A stretch of 64,000 nucleotides of DNA from Acidovorax sp. A79 (GTDB lineage: Bacteria > Pseudomonadota > Gammaproteobacteria > Burkholderiales > Burkholderiaceae_C). The stretch spans positions 1,749,001 to 1,813,000 of the forward strand of contig NZ_AP028672.1 of assembly GCF_041154505.1 (NCBI RefSeq). Reading direction: 5' to 3'. The translations under genes and the position numbers were made by a program. Positions 1 to 7,574 of this stretch are shown here, piece after piece (position 1 is the first letter of the stretch; each line of letters opens with the position of its first letter). The notes beneath the pieces were generated by a model. The model saw only the letters and a list, made by a program, of their open reading frames with translations. It ran no database searches and was not told the DNA's origin.

Positions 1-116
1 TCCTTGTGGTTGGTGGCGAACACCCAGCGGCGCCAGCCGGTGGGGCCGTGGTGGTGGTCGTGGCCGTCGTGTGCGTGATCGCCCGCGTGCCCGTGATTGT
101 CGAGAACTGCGCTCAT
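1..116 (-). CDS. coxA: Cytochrome c oxidase subunit I, N-terminal fragment (partial)
   Basis: Only the first 38 codons lie in the window. They start with MSAVLDNHGHAGDHAHDGHD, a histidine-rich leader, and then read WRRWVFATNHK, the usual start of the first helix region of haem-copper oxidase subunit I. The gene sits 30 nt downstream of coxB on the same strand, the standard order for aa3/caa3 oxidase operons. It would form the catalytic subunit of the terminal oxidase in the inner membrane. The assignment rests on this short N-terminus plus the neighbour. Confidence 0.85.
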   Translation of the reverse strand, partial: MSAVLDNHGHAGDHAHDGHDHHHGPTGWRRWVFATNHK

Positions 117-146
117 TTTGGATTCCTCAATACGATAGGGCGATGA

Positions 147-1316
147 TTACTTGCCACGCTGGGCCACGATTTCAGCAGGCTGCACCAGCTGGCCGGTCTT
201 GTTGGACCAGGAGTTCTTCGTGTAGCTCACCACTGCGGCGATGTCGGTATCGCTCAGCTGAGCCCATGCAGGCATCGCGCCATTGGCCGCGCCCTTGAGC
301 ACGACCTGGATCTGCTTGGCGTGGTCCGCATCCAGCACGATGGCCGAGCCGTCCAGCGGCTTGATGGGACCGGCGCCCTTGCCGTTGGCCTGGTGGCAGG
401 CCGCGCAGTTGGCCGCATACACCTTCTCGCCGCGCTTCATGATGTCGTCCAGGGTCCACACCTTGGTGGGGTCGTCCAGCTTGGCCGCGGCCTTCTTCTT
501 TTGCTCGCCCACCCAGGCGGTGTAGTCCTCGGCGGACACGACCTTCACGTGGATGGGCATGTAGGCGTGTTCCTTGCCGCACAGTTCGGCGCACTGGCCA
601 TAGTAGTCACCGATCTTCTCGGCGCGGAACCAGGTGTCGCGCACGAAGCCGGGGATCGCGTCCTGCTTGATGCCGAAGGCGGGCACCATGAAGGCATGGA
701 TCACGTCGTTGGCGGTGGTGATGATGCGGACCTTCTTGCCCACGGGCACCACCATCGGGTTGTCCACCTTCAGCAGGTAGTTGGCAGGGGCGTCCTTGAC
801 GTTGCCGCTGTCGGACATCACGCGGTGGCTGCTGTCCAGCGTGGAGATGAAGGCCAGGCCCTCGCCTTCGCCGGTGATGTAGTCGTAGCCCCACTTCCAC
901 TGGTAACCCGTGGTCTTGATGGTGAGGTCGGCATTGGTCGTGTCCTTCTGGGCCACCAGCACCTTCGTGGCGGGCAGGGCCATCAGGATCACGATGATGA
1001 ACGGAACAATGGTCCACACCACTTCCACCGTCACGGACTCATGGAAATTGGCCGATTTGGCGCCCTTGGAACGGCGGTGCTTCCAGATCGAGTAGAACAT
1101 CACGGAGAACACTGCAACAAAGATCACCGTGCAGATGATCAGCATCATCCAGTGCAGAAAATGCTGCTCTTCTGCGATCTTGGTGACGGGCGGCGCCAGG
1201 TTCAGCTGGTTGACTGCGGGGCCGCCAGGCAGGTCCTGAACGGCATGGGCTGCGGAACCCACCCATGCACCGGCAATCAGCAGCAGAGAAGCCAGCTTGT
1301 TGGAAATGCTCTTCAT
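147..1316 (-). CDS. coxB: Cytochrome c oxidase subunit II with fused C-terminal cytochrome c domain
   Basis: Inner-membrane subunit that takes electrons from cytochrome c and passes them to subunit I. A signal peptide (residues 1-25) is followed by two membrane helices (about 55-77 and 98-118). The binuclear CuA site is visible as H207 and the C242-x3-C246-x3-H250-x2-M253 array. A haem c motif CAACH (304-308) lies in a C-terminal extension, so this is a caa3-like fused subunit of 389 residues. I chose the ATG at 1316; a GTG three codons upstream is possible. It is followed by coxA in the same operon. Confidence 0.96.
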   Translation of the reverse strand: MKSISNKLASLLLIAGAWVGSAAHAVQDLPGGPAVNQLNLAPPVTKIAEEQHFLHWMMLIICTVIFVAVFSVMFYSIWKHRRSKGAKSANFHESVTVEVVWTIVPFIIVILMALPATKVLVAQKDTTNADLTIKTTGYQWKWGYDYITGEGEGLAFISTLDSSHRVMSDSGNVKDAPANYLLKVDNPMVVPVGKKVRIITTANDVIHAFMVPAFGIKQDAIPGFVRDTWFRAEKIGDYYGQCAELCGKEHAYMPIHVKVVSAEDYTAWVGEQKKKAAAKLDDPTKVWTLDDIMKRGEKVYAANCAACHQANGKGAGPIKPLDGSAIVLDADHAKQIQVVLKGAANGAMPAWAQLSDTDIAAVVSYTKNSWSNKTGQLVQPAEIVAQRGK

Positions 1317-1375
1317 AGTTCTCACTTACTTCTAAGCCTCAATTTAACCAATCCCTTTCGCGCGCCTGCGTGGGG

Positions 1376-1852
1376 TCAGGCGGCGCGCAAGGCCATGCGG
1401 ATCTCCGATGCCAGGACCGGCCGAAGCTCGGGGCGCACGTAGCGCCCCACTTCGACCGAACGGCCCTGCGCAGACAGCATGATCAGCGAACGGTCTCCGG
1501 TCTTGGGTTCTACGCGAACCCGGCTCCGGTCAAACTCGGCACGCTCCAGCTTGCCTGCTGTCTCCAGTTCCACCACGAGGCGCGAGCCCTGCAGTGAAAT
1601 CCTCTCGCCATCCGCCGCATGGCGACCGTACATGGCGAATGCAATTCCTACAGCCACGATTTCGAGCCATGCGAAGGGCATGACCAGACGGGCACCGAGC
1701 ATCCAGAAGAAAGCCGCGATACCCAGCGACACCAGGCACAGCGACAGGTACGTCCAACCCAGTTGCGCCGGCGTGACCGAGCAATTGCGAACGAGACGCC
1801 AGTCGATGCGCTGACCCGACACCGTGGCAAAACGAAAAACCAAGCCCGTCAC
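1376..1852 (-). CDS. DUF2244 family integral membrane protein
   Basis: 158-residue protein with two closely spaced hydrophobic segments (about residues 35-52 and 58-75) and a basic, soluble C-terminal half. Size and layout fit DUF2244 proteins, which are often encoded next to cytochrome oxidase genes in proteobacteria; their function is unknown. The start is a GTG at 1852, since no upstream ATG is available in frame. It lies upstream of coxB on the same strand with a 59-nt gap, so it is probably co-transcribed with the oxidase operon. The family call comes from topology and neighbourhood, not from a search. Confidence 0.75.
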   Translation of the reverse strand: MTGLVFRFATVSGQRIDWRLVRNCSVTPAQLGWTYLSLCLVSLGIAAFFWMLGARLVMPFAWLEIVAVGIAFAMYGRHAADGERISLQGSRLVVELETAGKLERAEFDRSRVRVEPKTGDRSLIMLSAQGRSVEVGRYVRPELRPVLASEIRMALRAA

Positions 1853-2005
1853 CAGAAGTGCTCACAAGACTGCCGGCTGAAAGGTGCCTGCCATGCGTTG
1901 CCGCGACAGGCGCAGCCTGCAAGGTTGCGCGGGAAGATGCCCGAAATCTCAATAACCCGGAATTGTAGCGTGCCTTGTTCCATGTCATTGACACGGAGTT
2001 ACAGA

Positions 2006-2908
2006 CTAGCTCTCCTTGCCGCCCTGTCGCAGCATGGTGCGCATGTCCTGCAGCGACACGGCGCTGCTGGGGCTCACGCGCACGCGCGGCGCGGGCTTGA
2101 ACGCATGCCCGTAGATGATCTCGAAGGTCAGCGCCAGTTGCCCTGCGTTGCCGGGGTCCGCCAGCCGGTGCGCCAGCGCTTCGTACAGCCGCTCGCGCCA
2201 GCGCCGCCCGCGCAGCGCGCCAAAACGCGCGGGGTGCAGGTTGCAGCCCAGTTCCTGCAACTCCCGCACCAGCCGCTGCGGGGTGGCGAAGGTCAGCGTG
2301 ATGCGCTCCATGTCCATCACAGGCTCGGCAAAGCCCGCGTGCACCAGCATGTCCCCCCAGTCGTGCATGTCCGTGAACGCATGCCCGGCAGGAGGCCAGC
2401 CCAGCTCGGCGTACACCGCATGCAGCTCGCGCAGCGTGTCGGGACCCAGGCACGAGAACATCAGGTAGCCATCCACGGCCAGGGCACGGTGCCATTGCGC
2501 GATCAGCGCCTGCGGGTCCGCTGCCGTGTGCAGCGCCATGTTGGCCCAGAGCATCTGCACGCTCGCATCCGCCGGCGCACCCAGCTGCGGGTTGCCGGCG
2601 CCCCAGCGGGCGGGACTCCACCAGGGCCTGGCCAGGGCCTGCCGCGCCACCTCCTGGCAATGCGCGGCCGTCTCGTAGATCTGGCAGCGTGCCTTGGGAA
2701 AGCGTGCGCTCACCAGCGTATGTGCGTGCAGCCCTCCGCGCACCGCATCCCAATGGCACCACGATTCGGGAGCCTGGCGGATCCACTGCAGGCGGTCCTC
2801 CATGCGGCGCGCCACCTCCTCATGGAGCCAGGGGGACAACGCAGGGGCCGCCGCATGCCAGCGGGCCGCAGCAACGGGATCAATGGTGGGGGGACGCTCG
2901 GAGGGCAT
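2006..2908 (-). CDS. SAM-dependent methyltransferase (BioC-like)
   Basis: 300-residue class I methyltransferase-like protein. The stretch LWANMALHTAADPQALIAQW (about 180-200) resembles the post-IV segment of BioC proteins, and FSCLGPDTLRELHAVY the following strand and helix. BioC methylates malonyl-ACP at the start of biotin synthesis. The usual glycine-rich SAM motif I is weak here, with no clear GxGxG, so the catalytic claim is uncertain. No other biotin gene lies nearby. It is divergent from comF with only 26 nt between the start codons. Confidence 0.65.
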   Translation of the reverse strand: MPSERPPTIDPVAAARWHAAAPALSPWLHEEVARRMEDRLQWIRQAPESWCHWDAVRGGLHAHTLVSARFPKARCQIYETAAHCQEVARQALARPWWSPARWGAGNPQLGAPADASVQMLWANMALHTAADPQALIAQWHRALAVDGYLMFSCLGPDTLRELHAVYAELGWPPAGHAFTDMHDWGDMLVHAGFAEPVMDMERITLTFATPQRLVRELQELGCNLHPARFGALRGRRWRERLYEALAHRLADPGNAGQLALTFEIIYGHAFKPAPRVRVSPSSAVSLQDMRTMLRQGGKES

Positions 2909-2934
2909 GGCAGGACGGGCGAGTATATTGATTC

Positions 2935-3657
2935 ATGCTTTTCACGGGCTTGCTAGGGATTTCGCGCCCTCTTCGCACCTGGGCGGACAAGGTGCCCAGC
3001 CAGTGCGCCGTCTGCCATGCATGGCCGTCGCAGCGGATCTGCAATGCCTGCGCGGCGCGCTTTGCCCAGCCCGCCACACGCTGCCAGCGCTGCGCCCTGC
3101 GGGTCCCCCCGGGGGTCGCCGTCTGCGGCGCCTGCGTGCACAGCCCGCCCAGCTTCGATGCCTGCGTGGCCGCCGTGGACTACGCCTACCCATGGGCCGA
3201 CGCGCTCGCGCACTTCAAGTTCCGGGGTGACCCCGGGTGGGCCAGGGCCCTGGCCACGCTGATGCGCAGCACGCCCTGGATGGAACCGGCCCTGGACGCG
3301 GCGGACCGCGTGCTGTCGATACCGCTGTCGGCCGAGCGCCTGCGCGAGCGGGGATTCAACCAGTCCGCGCTCCTCGCAAGGCATCTGGCAGGCCCCAGGA
3401 GCGACACCCGGACCCTGCTGCGCCTGCACGCCAGCGAGGCACAGAGCGGACTGCCGCGGGCGCAGCGCCTGCGCAACCTGCGGGGTGCGTTTGCCATCGA
3501 GCCCGCGCATGCGGCGGCCCTGCGGGGCCAGCGCGTGGTGCTGGTCGACGATGTGATGACCACGGGCGCCACGATGCAGGCCGCCACGCTGGCACTGCGC
3601 GAGGCGGGCGTGGCGCATGTCACCTGCGCAGTCCTCGCGCGCACGGGGCTGGACTAG
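2935..3657 (+). CDS. comF: ComF family phosphoribosyltransferase-like protein
   Basis: The N-terminal part has paired cysteines (CAVC, CNAC, CQRC, CGAC within about residues 25-75) typical of the ComF zinc region. The C-terminal part carries the PRPP-binding signature VVLVDDVMTTGATM (about 199-212). The length of 240 residues is normal for the family. ComF proteins are linked to DNA uptake in naturally competent bacteria, although a conserved biochemical role has not been settled. The start is close to the divergent methyltransferase. A tRNA methyltransferase gene follows 62 nt downstream. Confidence 0.92.
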   Translation: MLFTGLLGISRPLRTWADKVPSQCAVCHAWPSQRICNACAARFAQPATRCQRCALRVPPGVAVCGACVHSPPSFDACVAAVDYAYPWADALAHFKFRGDPGWARALATLMRSTPWMEPALDAADRVLSIPLSAERLRERGFNQSALLARHLAGPRSDTRTLLRLHASEAQSGLPRAQRLRNLRGAFAIEPAHAAALRGQRVVLVDDVMTTGATMQAATLALREAGVAHVTCAVLARTGLD

Positions 3658-3719
3658 CGGGATACTTTTGATTACGAGCGGTTGCTCAACTCACACGCCG
3701 GGCGATGACAATAGCCAGC

Positions 3720-4247
3720 ATGTTCCATATCGTCCTCGTCGAACCCGAGATCCCGCCCAACACCGGGAATGTGATTCGCCTGGCGGCCAACACCGGATGC
3801 ACCCTGCACCTGGTCGAGCCCCTGGGGTTCACGATGGAGGACAGGCAGATGCGGCGTGCGGGGCTCGACTACCACGAGTACGCCCAGGTGCAGATCCACC
3901 CCGGCTGGACCGCCTTCCTGCGCGATGCCCAGCCCGACCCCTCCCGCATGTTCGCCATGACGACCCACGGCTCGCAGCCGGTGCACTCCACCTGTTTCCT
4001 GCCGGGCGACTGGCTGGTGTTTGGCGCCGAGACGCGGGGTCTTCCACCCGAGCTGCGCGACAGCTTCCCACCCGCGCAGCGCCTGCGGCTGCCGATGGTG
4101 GCAGGCCAGCGCAGCCTGAACCTGTCCAACGCCGTGGCGGTGACGGTGTTCGAGGCCTGGCGCCAGAACAGTTTTGCGATGCCCGATGGCGAGATCACCG
4201 TCGAGCCAGAAGGCACCATCATCAGCGGATTCGCCCAGCTGGGCTGA
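3720..4247 (+). CDS. trmL: tRNA (cytidine(34)-2'-O)-methyltransferase TrmL
   Basis: SPOUT-class methyltransferase that modifies the wobble base of tRNA-Leu isoacceptors. The 175-residue protein starts MFHIVLVEPEIPPNTGNVIR, a hallmark of the TrmL/YibK family. The SAM-binding knot is visible as FGAETRGLP and LPMVAGQRSLNLSNAVA. I chose the ATG at 3720 rather than 3705 because family members begin directly with the MFxIVL strand. It ends convergently with the LysR gene. Confidence 0.95.
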   Translation: MFHIVLVEPEIPPNTGNVIRLAANTGCTLHLVEPLGFTMEDRQMRRAGLDYHEYAQVQIHPGWTAFLRDAQPDPSRMFAMTTHGSQPVHSTCFLPGDWLVFGAETRGLPPELRDSFPPAQRLRLPMVAGQRSLNLSNAVAVTVFEAWRQNSFAMPDGEITVEPEGTIISGFAQLG

Positions 4248-4331
4248 CGCAGGCCGTTCATCGCCGCCTGCGGCCGACCGGGGGAACATGACCCGGCCAC
4301 CAGAGCGGAAACCGCCGCCCCAGCCAGCCCG

Positions 4332-5273
4332 CTAGCCTGCCTGCCCGCGCTGTTCGGCCATGGCCAGGGGCACCTGCTCGCTCAGGAAGTCCAGGAACAC
4401 CTTGGTGCGCGCGGGCAGCATGCGGCCCGAGGGCAGCGCGGCATAGATGGTGTAGCGCGAAAAGATCCACGCGGGCAGGATGTGCACCAGCTCTCCGCGG
4501 GCCAGGTGTTCTTCGGCCAGCAGGCGCGACGTGACCGCCACCCCCGCGCCGTCCACCGCCGCGCGCAGCAGCAGCTCGGTGCTGACGGACTGCAGCACCG
4601 CCGGCATGTCGATTTCCTGGGCCGGCAGATTGCCGGAGAGGGATTGCAGGCGCAGCTTGCGGCCAGGCCCCGTCTGGGAACGGGCGGCCATGCCCGAGTC
4701 GCGCAGGTAGTCGTGCTGCAGCAGGTCCTGCGGCTCGCGCGGAATACCCTTGCGCTCCAGGTAGTCGGGCGACGCCACCACGATGGCCTCGCCCTTCAGC
4801 AGCGGGCGCGCCACGATGTTGGCGTCGAAGTCCTCTCCCGCCACCATGATGGTCACATCGTATTCGTCCACCCGCGCCGAGGCATAGGCGTCCAGGTCGA
4901 TGTCGAGCAGCAGCTTGGGAAACTCCGCATGCCACAGCGCCACCATGGGCGCCAGGAAGTTGGTGGCCAGCACCGGGGCCGCGACGATGCGGATGGTGCC
5001 GCGCAGGTCGCGCGTGTTCGCGGCGGCGGCCGCCTCGGCGTCATCGATCTCGTGCAGGATGGTGCGCACACGCTGCAGGTAGGCATCGCCCGCATCGGTG
5101 AGAGCCAGCTTGCGCGTGGTGCGCTGCAGCAGGCGCGTGCCCAGGTGCTGCTCCAGTTCGGCCACCATGCGGGTGACCACGGGGGGCGACATGTCCATGG
5201 CCCGGGCGGCGGCGGCAAAGCCGCCCTCCTCCACCACGCGCTCGAACACCTTCATGGCTTGCAGGCGGTCCAT
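4332..5273 (-). CDS. LysR-type transcriptional regulator
   Basis: 313 residues with an N-terminal winged HTH (residues 1-60, MDRLQAMKVFERVVEEGGFA then ARAMDMSPPVVTRMVAELEQ) and a substrate-binding domain (about 90-300). The HTH belongs to the CrgA/AaeR-like subgroup common in Burkholderiales. It lies 32 nt downstream of a MaoC-type gene on the same strand and could be its local regulator. Effector and targets cannot be read from the sequence. Confidence 0.93.
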   Translation of the reverse strand: MDRLQAMKVFERVVEEGGFAAAARAMDMSPPVVTRMVAELEQHLGTRLLQRTTRKLALTDAGDAYLQRVRTILHEIDDAEAAAAANTRDLRGTIRIVAAPVLATNFLAPMVALWHAEFPKLLLDIDLDAYASARVDEYDVTIMVAGEDFDANIVARPLLKGEAIVVASPDYLERKGIPREPQDLLQHDYLRDSGMAARSQTGPGRKLRLQSLSGNLPAQEIDMPAVLQSVSTELLLRAAVDGAGVAVTSRLLAEEHLARGELVHILPAWIFSRYTIYAALPSGRMLPARTKVFLDFLSEQVPLAMAEQRGQAG

Positions 5274-5305
5274 GGGTCAGACCTCCTGCCCGCGAGCGGC
5301 CAGGC

Positions 5306-5770
5306 TCAGGCGGGTGCCCCGAAATTTCTCGCAAGCGATTCGGCCACGCACACGGGTTTGTCGCTGCCCTCGCGTTCCACGGTCACCAGCCACGCCATCT
5401 GCATGCCATCGGGCGCCACCGGCTCGGCCGCCTGCAGCGTGAGGCGCGCGCGCAGGCGGCTGCCCACCGGCACCGGCGCGGTGAAGCGCACCTTGTTGAG
5501 CCCGTAGTTCACGCCCATGCGCGCACCCTCTATGGTCAGGCCCGCCTCGAAGAACTGCGGAATCAGCGACAGCGTGAGAAACCCGTGGGCAATGGGCGCG
5601 CCAAACGGCCCCGCTTTCGCACGCTCGGGGTCCACGTGGATCCACTGGTGGTCGCCCGTGGCCTGGGCGAACAGGTTGACCTGTTCCTGCGTGATGGTGA
5701 TCCAGTCGGTCACGGCGACCTCCTGGCCCACGCAGGCGCTGACTTCGGAGTAGGAGCGAAAGATTTTCAT
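5306..5770 (-). CDS. MaoC-like (R)-specific enoyl-CoA hydratase / hot-dog dehydratase
   Basis: 154-residue single hot-dog protein. The hydratase-2 motif is present as FAQATGDHQWIHVDPERA, giving the catalytic Asp and His, followed by GAPIAHGFLTLSL. Such enzymes hydrate trans-2-enoyl-CoA and feed beta-oxidation or PHA synthesis. I chose the internal ATG at 5770 because the longer frame adds 27 arginine-rich residues without family likeness. A LysR gene follows on the same strand. Confidence 0.9.
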   Translation of the reverse strand: MKIFRSYSEVSACVGQEVAVTDWITITQEQVNLFAQATGDHQWIHVDPERAKAGPFGAPIAHGFLTLSLIPQFFEAGLTIEGARMGVNYGLNKVRFTAPVPVGSRLRARLTLQAAEPVAPDGMQMAWLVTVEREGSDKPVCVAESLARNFGAPA

Positions 5771-5947
5771 CACCCCAATGTAGCGCCGCAGCCGTGCGCG
5801 CCTTGTCTGGCACGGGACACCGTGCGCCCATCTGGCACACAACGCCAGCAACTGGCACTCCCCAGGCCAGTGCCACCGTGGATCTGGCTTTGCCAGTCCA
5901 GGGGTGGCGTCCCCCTCGGGGGAAGGCGCGCAGCGCCTCAGGGGGGG

Positions 5948-6568
5948 TCATGTGTCTAGCCACGTACAGATTCCTTGCCATTGCTCCAGGTCGCGCGCCA
6001 CACGGCCCGGCGCCACGTCGAACAGCGTGAGGCCATGCGCCGCCAGGTGGATGTAGTTCTGCGTGTCGCGCAAGTAGCCCAGCACCGGAAACCCCAGGTT
6101 GTCCACGAAGTGGTGCAGCTGCTCGGCGGCCTTGGTGCGCGCGTCCACGCGCATGCCCACGATGCCCACGGGCACGCCCGCCGCGTGGCGGTGCTCGGCC
6201 AGCTGGTCCAGGAAGCTGCGCGTGGCGAAGATGTCGAACACGCTGGGCTGCAGCGGCACGATGATCTTGTCGGCCAGCTTGAGCACGTCGTTCAGGCGCC
6301 AGCCGTGCAGGCCGGCGGGCGTATCAAGCACCGCATGCGTGGTGCCCTTGGGCGGGCGGCTGATCACGTCCGAGCTGAGGCCGTCCCAGGCGCCGATGGG
6401 GCGCGCGGCCGGCGGGCGCAGGCCCAGCCAGAGCCTGGCGGACTCCTGCCGGTCGGTGTCGCCCAGGATCACGGGATGCCCCTGGCTCGCAAAGTAGCCC
6501 GCGATGTTGGTGGACAGCGTGGACTTGCCCACGCCGCCCTTCGGGTTGGCGACAACAACTACTGGCAT
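5948..6568 (-). CDS. ParA family ATPase (orphan, no ParB beside it)
   Basis: 206-residue deviant-Walker ATPase with KGGVGKST at residues 10-17, DTDRQESARLW as switch region, and VLDTPAG as Walker B. A strong AAGGAGG ribosome binding site lies 8 nt before the ATG at 6568 and decides the start. No parB and no partition-site cluster were seen nearby, so chromosome or plasmid partition is unlikely. Relatives position cellular cargoes such as chemotaxis clusters or act in unknown ways. The role is unassigned. Confidence 0.9.
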   Translation of the reverse strand: MPVVVVANPKGGVGKSTLSTNIAGYFASQGHPVILGDTDRQESARLWLGLRPPAARPIGAWDGLSSDVISRPPKGTTHAVLDTPAGLHGWRLNDVLKLADKIIVPLQPSVFDIFATRSFLDQLAEHRHAAGVPVGIVGMRVDARTKAAEQLHHFVDNLGFPVLGYLRDTQNYIHLAAHGLTLFDVAPGRVARDLEQWQGICTWLDT

Positions 6569-6610
6569 GACAACCTCCTTGGAATCCGCGCATCCATGAA
6601 AATACAAGCC

Positions 6611-6665
6611 AAATCAGCCCCTGGCGCTTGATGGACAAGCGCCAGCAGCTATCAAAATCAAAGCA
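6611..6665. repeat. Dispersed palindromic repeat, copy A
   Basis: Perfect 10-bp inverted arms CTGGCGCTTG/CAAGCGCCAG with a 5-nt loop, followed by CAGCAGCTATCAAAATCAAAG. The same core and tail recur at about 7411, 9483, 14541 and 18391 in this window, always between genes. This one separates the parA and lysE-like genes. It could form an RNA hairpin, but no long T-tract follows it. Confidence 0.75.
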
Positions 6666-6687
6666 TCAGCAACACGCTGGGGCCACC

Positions 6688-7326
6688 TCAGGCGTGCTGG
6701 CCGCCACGCTTGACGAAGAACAGCCCCGCGCCCACCGCCATCAGCAGGCCGCCAAACACGCGGTTCTGCGCGCGCACCGCACGCGCGCTGCGCATCAGGC
6801 GGCGCAGGGCGCTGGCCCCGAAAGCGTAGCCGTGCATCACCACCACGTCCACCGTCACCGTGGTGGCGGCCATCACCAGGAGCTGCGTCCACAGCGGGCG
6901 CGTGTCGGTCATGAACTGGGGCAGCACGGCCACCATGAAGATGATGCCCTTGGGGTTGGTGGCGTTGGTCAGGAAGCCCGTGAGGCAGCGCTTTTGCCAG
7001 GTGCCCGCCGGTGCTTCCTCATCGCCCTGCACGGGCGACGCGTCGCCCGCGCGCCACTGGTTGAAGCCCACATAGATCAGGTAGCACGCGCCCAGCACCT
7101 TGACGACGCTGAAGGCCACCTCGGACGCCAGCAGCAGCGACCCCACGCCCGCCCCGGCAATCAGCAGGATCAGCAGCAGGCCCAGCTGCAGGCCGAAGAT
7201 GGTGGCGCCCGTCTTGCGCACGCCGAACGACAGGCCATGGCTCATCGACAGCACGGCCCCCGAGCCCGGCGACACCGCGATCAGGCACGACGCCGCGAAA
7301 AAAGCCAGCCAAGTCTGCAAGTCCAT
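6688..7326 (-). CDS. LysE/RhtB family amino-acid exporter
   Basis: 212-residue inner-membrane protein with five to six hydrophobic segments. The N-terminal signature is FAASCLIAVSPGSGAVLSMS, with the family P-G-P-like turn read here as SPGSG, followed by GLSFGVRKTGATIFGLQLGL. Members export amino acids or their analogues. I took the ATG at 7326; an 80-codon upstream extension in the open frame is rich in Arg and Trp and unlikely to be translated. The substrate is unknown. Confidence 0.92.
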   Translation of the reverse strand: MDLQTWLAFFAASCLIAVSPGSGAVLSMSHGLSFGVRKTGATIFGLQLGLLLILLIAGAGVGSLLLASEVAFSVVKVLGACYLIYVGFNQWRAGDASPVQGDEEAPAGTWQKRCLTGFLTNATNPKGIIFMVAVLPQFMTDTRPLWTQLLVMAATTVTVDVVVMHGYAFGASALRRLMRSARAVRAQNRVFGGLLMAVGAGLFFVKRGGQHA

Positions 7327-7407
7327 GAAACACCGCGCCTGTAATCCGAGAAGGGCACGCATCTTAACAACGCGCCCGCGCCGCCGCCATGGCATGCACG
7401 AAGAGCG

Positions 7408-7455
7408 CCTCCAGCGCTTGTCCCACCAGCGCCAGATGCTATTAAAATTGAAGCA
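7408..7455. repeat. Dispersed palindromic repeat, copy B (degenerate)
   Basis: CCAGCGCTTGTCCCACCAGCG then CCAGATGCTATTAAAATTGA. It matches copy A in core and tail, but the right arm has lost the CAAGCG match. It lies between the divergent lysE-like and kefC-like genes. Confidence 0.65.
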
Positions 7456-7574
7456 CCGCAACAACATGCCTCGCCAGCCTCTCCACATCGCCGCGACGGT
7501 GCCAGAATCCTGACACGCCCACGCCCGCATCCCCGCGACGCCCCTTCCCCACGCCATCGCCCGCATCCCCCTCT

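Noticed and set aside
321..1442. Long plus-strand open frame opposite coxB
   Set aside because: High-GC shadow of the coxB reading frame: His/Gly/Val-rich, no ribosome binding site, no domain likeness. Many similar shadows across the window were dropped for the same reason.
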